A model generated the notes under the pieces. The model had not been told where the DNA came from. It saw only the letters and a list, made by a program, of their open reading frames with translations, and made no database searches. Positions 37,874-41,479 of a stretch of 41,479 bases of DNA are shown piece after piece. The position numbers and the translations under genes are program-made. The stretch comes from Erysipelotrichales bacterium (GTDB lineage Bacteria > Bacillota_I > Bacilli_A > RFN20 > CAG-826), in assembly GCA_022508525.1 (NCBI GenBank), contig JAFLVA010000013.1:1-41479 (forward strand). Reading direction: 5' to 3'. Each line of letters opens with the position of its first letter. The first letter of the stretch is position 1.

Positions 37874-39265
37874 CTATAAATCATCGTTTTCTCGCGATGA
37901 TCTTTTGGTGTGTAATAGTACGACCGACTCGACGTGGAAAGTCATTGGAAACATATCAACTGGTGTTACTGATTTTACTTCATATGCCTTATTTAAATAA
38001 GCAACATCTCTTGCGAGTGTGCTTGGATCACAAGAAATATATATTACTTTTTCTGGTTTAAGTTTTAGCAAAGAATCTAAGAACGTTTTATCAGATCCTT
38101 TTCTTGGTGGATCAATAAAGACCACATCAAGTTTTTGATGTTTTCGTTCCAAATCTAAAATGAATTTTGATGCATCTTCCGCATAATATTCAACATTAGT
38201 AATATTGTTTAATTTTGCATTATTTCTAGCATCTTTAATCGCATCCTTAATAATTTCTACACCGATCACGTGTTTAACTTTGCTTGATGCAATTAATCCA
38301 ATTGTGCCTATTCCGCAATAGGCATCTAAAATAGTTTCATTTCCTTTTAACTTAGCCTTTTCAATGCCTAATTGATATAATTTTTCAGTTTGTATTGGAT
38401 TAACTTGATAGAATGATTTAGAAGAAATCTGGAATTTAACCCCACATAATTCATCTAAAATATAACCTCTACCAAGCAATACATTTTCTTTTTCTCCAAT
38501 TATAACATTTGTGTCTCTTTTATTGACATTTTGAACAATAGTTGTAATTTCTGGACACTCTTTATGTAAATCTTTAACAAGATTTCCTCTTCCAGGGAAA
38601 GAATCTGCATTTGTTACTAAAACAACCATAATCTGTTGATAGTACTTACTAGTTCTAATTAAACAATGTCTAATAATACCAGTTCTAGTATCTTCATCAT
38701 ATGGAAGAATTTTATGTTTTTTCATTAATTTTTTTAAAGTATCAATAATGTGCGCCGCTCTCTTATCTTCAATAAAGCATTCTCTAATTGGAATAATTTC
38801 ATGTGAATCTGTACGATAAAAGCCAGAAATTATTTCTTTCTTTTGATTTAATCCAATTGGCATTTGAATTTTATTTCGATAGTAATAAGGATCATCCATC
38901 CCCACAGTGTCATCAACTTTAACTTTCATGTGGGCAATTTTATAAAATGCATCTTCTACTTTTTTCTTTTTGAATTTTAATTGAGCAGGATAATTCAAAT
39001 TTTGAAAACAACATCCACCACACGCAGTTGAAACAGGGCAAAGTGGTTTAATTCGATCATTTGATAAATTATGAAGTTTTACTATTTTTCCAAAATACAT
39101 TTCGCTTTTTTCATAATTTAACTTAATATCAGCTTTTTCACCCACGAGTAAAGCATCAACAAAAGCAGGTTTTGTTGCAGTTTTTACTATTCCTTTTCCA
39201 TCATATGTGTAATCAACACATGTTCCAGTGATAGTGCCTAAATCAAAATTCTTTTTCTTTTTCAT
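37874..39265 (-). CDS. rlmCD: 23S rRNA (uracil-C5)-methyltransferase RlmCD-like
   Basis: The 463-residue protein is a TrmA/RumA-family m5U methyltransferase. It has an N-terminal TRAM domain (residues about 8-65), a [4Fe-4S] cysteine set (CPVSTACGGC with a further Cys in RECFIE), the SAM loop ILDAYCGIGTIGL, FIDPPRKG, and the catalytic Cys in YISCDPSTLARD. In Gram-positives one enzyme, RlmCD, methylates both U747 and U1939, and the name follows that precedent; tRNA m5U54 activity cannot be excluded. AAAGGAT precedes the ATG. It follows metG after a terminator. Confidence 0.9.
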   Translation of the reverse strand: MKKKKNFDLGTITGTCVDYTYDGKGIVKTATKPAFVDALLVGEKADIKLNYEKSEMYFGKIVKLHNLSNDRIKPLCPVSTACGGCCFQNLNYPAQLKFKKKKVEDAFYKIAHMKVKVDDTVGMDDPYYYRNKIQMPIGLNQKKEIISGFYRTDSHEIIPIRECFIEDKRAAHIIDTLKKLMKKHKILPYDEDTRTGIIRHCLIRTSKYYQQIMVVLVTNADSFPGRGNLVKDLHKECPEITTIVQNVNKRDTNVIIGEKENVLLGRGYILDELCGVKFQISSKSFYQVNPIQTEKLYQLGIEKAKLKGNETILDAYCGIGTIGLIASSKVKHVIGVEIIKDAIKDARNNAKLNNITNVEYYAEDASKFILDLERKHQKLDVVFIDPPRKGSDKTFLDSLLKLKPEKVIYISCDPSTLARDVAYLNKAYEVKSVTPVDMFPMTFHVESVVLLHTKRSSRENDDL

Positions 39266-39278
39266 AAATTATCCTTTT

Positions 39279-39308
39279 AAATAAATGTCCCACTATAAAA
39301 GTGAGACA
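39279..39308 (-). terminator. Terminator of metG
   Basis: Minus strand TGTCTCAC pairs with GTGGGACA (one G-U) around a 7-nt loop and is followed by TTTATTT. It ends just before the rlmCD ribosome binding site. Confidence 0.75.
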
Positions 39309-39313
39309 CAATT

Positions 39314-40900
39314 TTATTTATTTTGCATTAATCCTTTAATATATTCTGTTTCTTTTGCAACATCTAAACGTGGGAATAACGGATCAATTTTATGTACTTC
39401 CACGTTTTGAAGTTTACCAAATCCATATACATTATCATATTTCTTTAATTCTTCGCTTACGCCTAAAGCATCTAAAGCCTTATCCGCAGCGTGAATTAAA
39501 ACTGGTTGAAGTAAAATAGAACTAATATATAAAACATTAGCTAAGTGTGTCATAACTGATGCAAGTTCTTTAGTTTTACTTTCATCTTTAGCAAGTGCCC
39601 AAGGCATAGTTTCATCAATATATTTATTTGCTCGTGACACAAATTCCATGACAGCAATGAATGATTCAGTAATACGAAGTGATTCAAATCCTTCTTCATA
39701 TTTCTTTACGGTTTCACTTGCTAACTCTATTAAGAAATGATCATATTCTGTGACATCTCCAACATAGTTAGGAATGACACCATTAAAATATTTAGAAATC
39801 ATTGAAACTGTTCTACTTAATAAATTACCATAGTCGTTTGCTAGATCCATATTTAGACGCTCTGCAAATTGTTCTGGTGAGAACGTTCCATCTTGCCCAA
39901 ATATTGTTTCTCTTACCAAATAATATCTAACAGCATCAACGCCATATTTTTCAATTAATGGATATGGATTAATAACATTTCCTTTCGATTTAGACATTTT
40001 ACCATCTTTCATCATGAGTAATCCATGAACAAATACTTTATCAGGTAATCTTAAATCTAAAGCCATTAATAAAATTGGCCAATAAATTGTGTGGAATCTT
40101 GTAATATCATTTCCAATAATGTGAACGATTTCGGTATCTTCTCCCCAGAATTCTTTGAATTTTGAGGTATCTTCGCTTAAATATCCTAAAGCGGATATGT
40201 AATTAACTAAAGCATCAATCCAAACATAAATAACATGCTTTGGATTTTCTTTAATTGGTACCCCCCAACTAAATGAAGTACGAGAAATACAAAGGTCTTC
40301 TAATCCTGGTTTAATAAATGTATTTAACATCTCATTTTTTCTTGATTCAGGATAAATAAATTCTGGATGCTCATCATAAAACTTAACCAAACGATCTGCA
40401 TATTTACTTACTTTAAAGAAATATGCTTCTTCTTCAGCTTCATGTACTTCGCGACCACAATCTGGACAAATATGATTTTCTCCAACTTGTGTATCAGTCC
40501 AGAAAGATTCGCAAGGTGTACAGTACCAGCCTTTATACTTACCAAGATAAATATCACCTTGTTCAAGTAATCTTGAGAATACTTTTTGCACAACCATCCA
40601 ATGTCTTTCTTGTGTGGTACGAATAAAATCATCATTAGTAATTTCTAATGCTTTCCACAAATCTTCAATACCTTTAACAATATCATCAACAAAAGCTTGT
40701 GGAGTCATACCTTTAGCTTCAGCGTTCTTTTCAATTTTTTCACCATGTTCATCAGCACCAGTTAAAAAATATGTGTTATAGCCTCTAATACGACGATAAC
40801 GCGCAATAGTGTCACAGCAGGTTGTACAATAAGCATGACCAATATGCAAATTGGCACTTGGATAATATATAGGTGTCGTAATGTAATAATTCTTTTTCAT
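39314..40900 (-). CDS. metG: Methionyl-tRNA synthetase
   Basis: Class I synthetase for tRNA(Met). The 528-residue protein has HIGH at residues 19-22, KMSKS at 301-305, and a single zinc knuckle with four cysteines (Cys127, 130, 145, 148). It ends after the anticodon-binding helices and lacks the C-terminal EMAP/Trbp111 dimerisation domain that longer Firmicutes enzymes carry, a known variation. No T-box leader is present in the 70 bp upstream, where the rpmE terminator sits. GGTAGG precedes the ATG. Confidence 0.97.
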   Translation of the reverse strand: MKKNYYITTPIYYPSANLHIGHAYCTTCCDTIARYRRIRGYNTYFLTGADEHGEKIEKNAEAKGMTPQAFVDDIVKGIEDLWKALEITNDDFIRTTQERHWMVVQKVFSRLLEQGDIYLGKYKGWYCTPCESFWTDTQVGENHICPDCGREVHEAEEEAYFFKVSKYADRLVKFYDEHPEFIYPESRKNEMLNTFIKPGLEDLCISRTSFSWGVPIKENPKHVIYVWIDALVNYISALGYLSEDTSKFKEFWGEDTEIVHIIGNDITRFHTIYWPILLMALDLRLPDKVFVHGLLMMKDGKMSKSKGNVINPYPLIEKYGVDAVRYYLVRETIFGQDGTFSPEQFAERLNMDLANDYGNLLSRTVSMISKYFNGVIPNYVGDVTEYDHFLIELASETVKKYEEGFESLRITESFIAVMEFVSRANKYIDETMPWALAKDESKTKELASVMTHLANVLYISSILLQPVLIHAADKALDALGVSEELKKYDNVYGFGKLQNVEVHKIDPLFPRLDVAKETEYIKGLMQNK

Positions 40901-40926
40901 AGATGGACCTACCTTTCATAAAAAGA

Positions 40927-40953
40927 AAACCGTTATCGCGTTGATAACGGTTT
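40927..40953 (-). terminator. Terminator of rpmE
   Basis: Minus strand AAACCGTTATC and its complement form an 11-bp perfect stem with a 5-nt loop, followed by TTTTCTTTTT. Confidence 0.92.
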
Positions 40954-40969
40954 AATACTTGATTGAAAA

Positions 40970-41176
40970 CTATTTTTTCATTCCGTATTTCTTCATGAAA
41001 CGATCAACGCGACCATCAGTTTGTGTAAAGCGTTGTTTACCAGTGTAGAATGGATGGCAGTTTGAACATGTATCAACACGAATTTCTTTTAATGTTGAAC
41101 CTGTTTCAAATGTTGCTCCACATGAGACACAAGTAACAGTGCACTTGTGGTAATCTGGGTGAATATCTTTTTTCAT
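40970..41176 (-). CDS. rpmE: 50S ribosomal protein L31, zinc-binding (C+) form
   Basis: The 68-residue protein opens [19 protein letters not shown] and ends with [10 protein letters not shown], diagnostic of bacterial L31. The cysteine pairs CVSC and CSNC mark the zinc-containing form. AAGGAG precedes the ATG by nine bases. It is monocistronic, with its own promoter and terminator. Confidence 0.97.
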   Translation of the reverse strand: MKKDIHPDYHKCTVTCVSCGATFETGSTLKEIRVDTCSNCHPFYTGKQRFTQTDGRVDRFMKKYGMKK

Positions 41177-41196
41177 AGTTAATATCTCCTTCCGCC

Positions 41197-41217
41197 TTGA
41201 ACTTGTAGCCAGTTCAA
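41197..41217 (-). promoter_or_regulatory. Hairpin in the rpmE leader
   Basis: TTGAACT and AGTTCAA arms with a 7-nt loop lie just upstream of the ribosome binding site. A ribosomal-protein leader is possible; I cannot match it to a known L31 leader. Confidence 0.35.
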
Positions 41218-41233
41218 AGAAAGTTGCTAAATA

Positions 41234-41264
41234 AATATATCATATTTTATTGATTATAATCAAT
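41234..41264 (-). promoter_or_regulatory. rpmE promoter with overlapping palindrome
   Basis: Minus strand TTGATT (41258-41263) and TATATT (41234-41239) are 18 bp apart. A perfect 16-bp palindrome (ATTGATTATAATCAAT, 41249-41264) covers the -35. Confidence 0.5.
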
Positions 41265-41327
41265 AGTAATTTATAAAATAGCTTATTATTACCATTTCTC
41301 ATAATTAACTTACACAATCTTTGTTTC

Positions 41328-41366
41328 ATGCAAATCTCAAAATAGTGTCAATTTGCATATTTTTTT
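41328..41366 (+). terminator. Terminator-like hairpin with T-run and no upstream plus-strand gene
   Basis: ATGCAAAT (41328-41335) and ATTTGCAT (41351-41358) form an 8-bp stem with a 15-nt loop, followed by ATTTTTTT on the plus strand. There is no plus-strand gene before it in this 279-base gap, so it may end a small transcript or act otherwise. Confidence 0.35.
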
Positions 41367-41455
41367 CTATTTTAAATATTGTCCTAACTATAAGTATAAT
41401 GAAGGACCTAGATAGTTTAGGCGCGCAAAACTCCTACTTAAAGGAGATGATGTCT

Positions 41456-41479
41456 ATGAGAAATAAAAAAACTCATCGA
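41456..41479 (+). CDS. Start of a truncated gene at the window edge
   Basis: ATG at 41456 begins MRNKKTHR and runs off the end. It is preceded by AAGGAG (41441-41446) and by TATAAT at 41395-41400. The first eight residues are too few to identify it; the basic start could belong to a signal peptide. CTCCT at 41431-41435 can pair with AGGAG (41442-41446) and hide the ribosome binding site. Confidence 0.55.

Noticed and set aside
40901-40969. T-box leader before metG or asnS
   Set aside because: The gaps are too short (about 70 bp and 60 bp) and no T-box sequence such as the AGGGTGGNACCGCG-type element is present.

Overview
The window is about 41.5 kb of AT-rich DNA (roughly 30% GC by eye). It reads like a chromosome segment of a low-GC Gram-positive bacterium, probably an uncultured gut member of the Bacilli/Erysipelotrichia or a Mollicutes-related clade such as RF39. 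Supporting signs are strong AGGAGG-type ribosome binding sites, intrinsic terminators, GatCAB together with AsnRS, the tsaE-tsaB-rimI-tsaD cluster, a PcrA-LigA-GatCAB operon, a TPP riboswitch, serine-rich lipoproteins and a GerQ-like protein. The standard code is used: TGA is a stop (for example in two ATGA overlaps) and Trp is TGG, so this is not a Mycoplasma-type code. The taxonomic placement is inference from gene content only.

Layout. 1-2.8 kb: a minus-strand operon from a good promoter (2780-2808) with a cyclophilin-like lipoprotein, an FMN-dependent reductase, a low-molecular-weight tyrosine phosphatase and a spermidine-synthase-like methyltransferase fold protein. 2.9-10.3 kb: a minus-strand housekeeping operon pcrA-ligA-gatC-gatA-gatB. 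10.4-13.9 kb: a thioredoxin-fold lipoprotein and a set of unrecognised membrane proteins. 13.9-17.9 kb: tsaE-tsaB-rimI-tsaD-asnS. 18-23.7 kb: ferredoxin-NADP reductase, ntdP-like phosphatase, a DUF3137-like protein, a TPP-riboswitch-controlled thiamine transporter subunit, a gerQ-like gene beside ung, and a membrane protein. 23.8-28.8 kb: three GT4 glycosyltransferases and a flippase, a partial surface-polysaccharide locus. 28.8-37.8 kb: the accessory stretch, with a frameshifted NERD nuclease-like gene, a lipoprotein with four about 100-residue repeats, a BspA-type leucine-rich lipoprotein, a second lipoprotein paralogous to the N-terminal half of the repeat protein, and two different Fic-domain genes. 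37.9-41.2 kb: rlmCD, metG and rpmE. A truncated gene begins at the right edge.

The most unusual signals are in the accessory stretch. A 27-nt palindromic sequence occurs identically at two intergenic sites 9 kb apart (28832-28858 and 37783-37809), and a slightly diverged third copy lies inside the coding sequence of the Bro-N-Fic gene, where it encodes the conserved LSSFCRQL motif. One intergenic copy overlaps the -35 region of that same gene. The other Fic gene has a tandemly duplicated promoter/operator block containing a perfect 12-bp palindrome. The two Fic genes share an identical 13-nt -10 block. The thiamine gene leader shows a readable translational switch. No tRNA, rRNA, CRISPR array or insertion sequence was seen.
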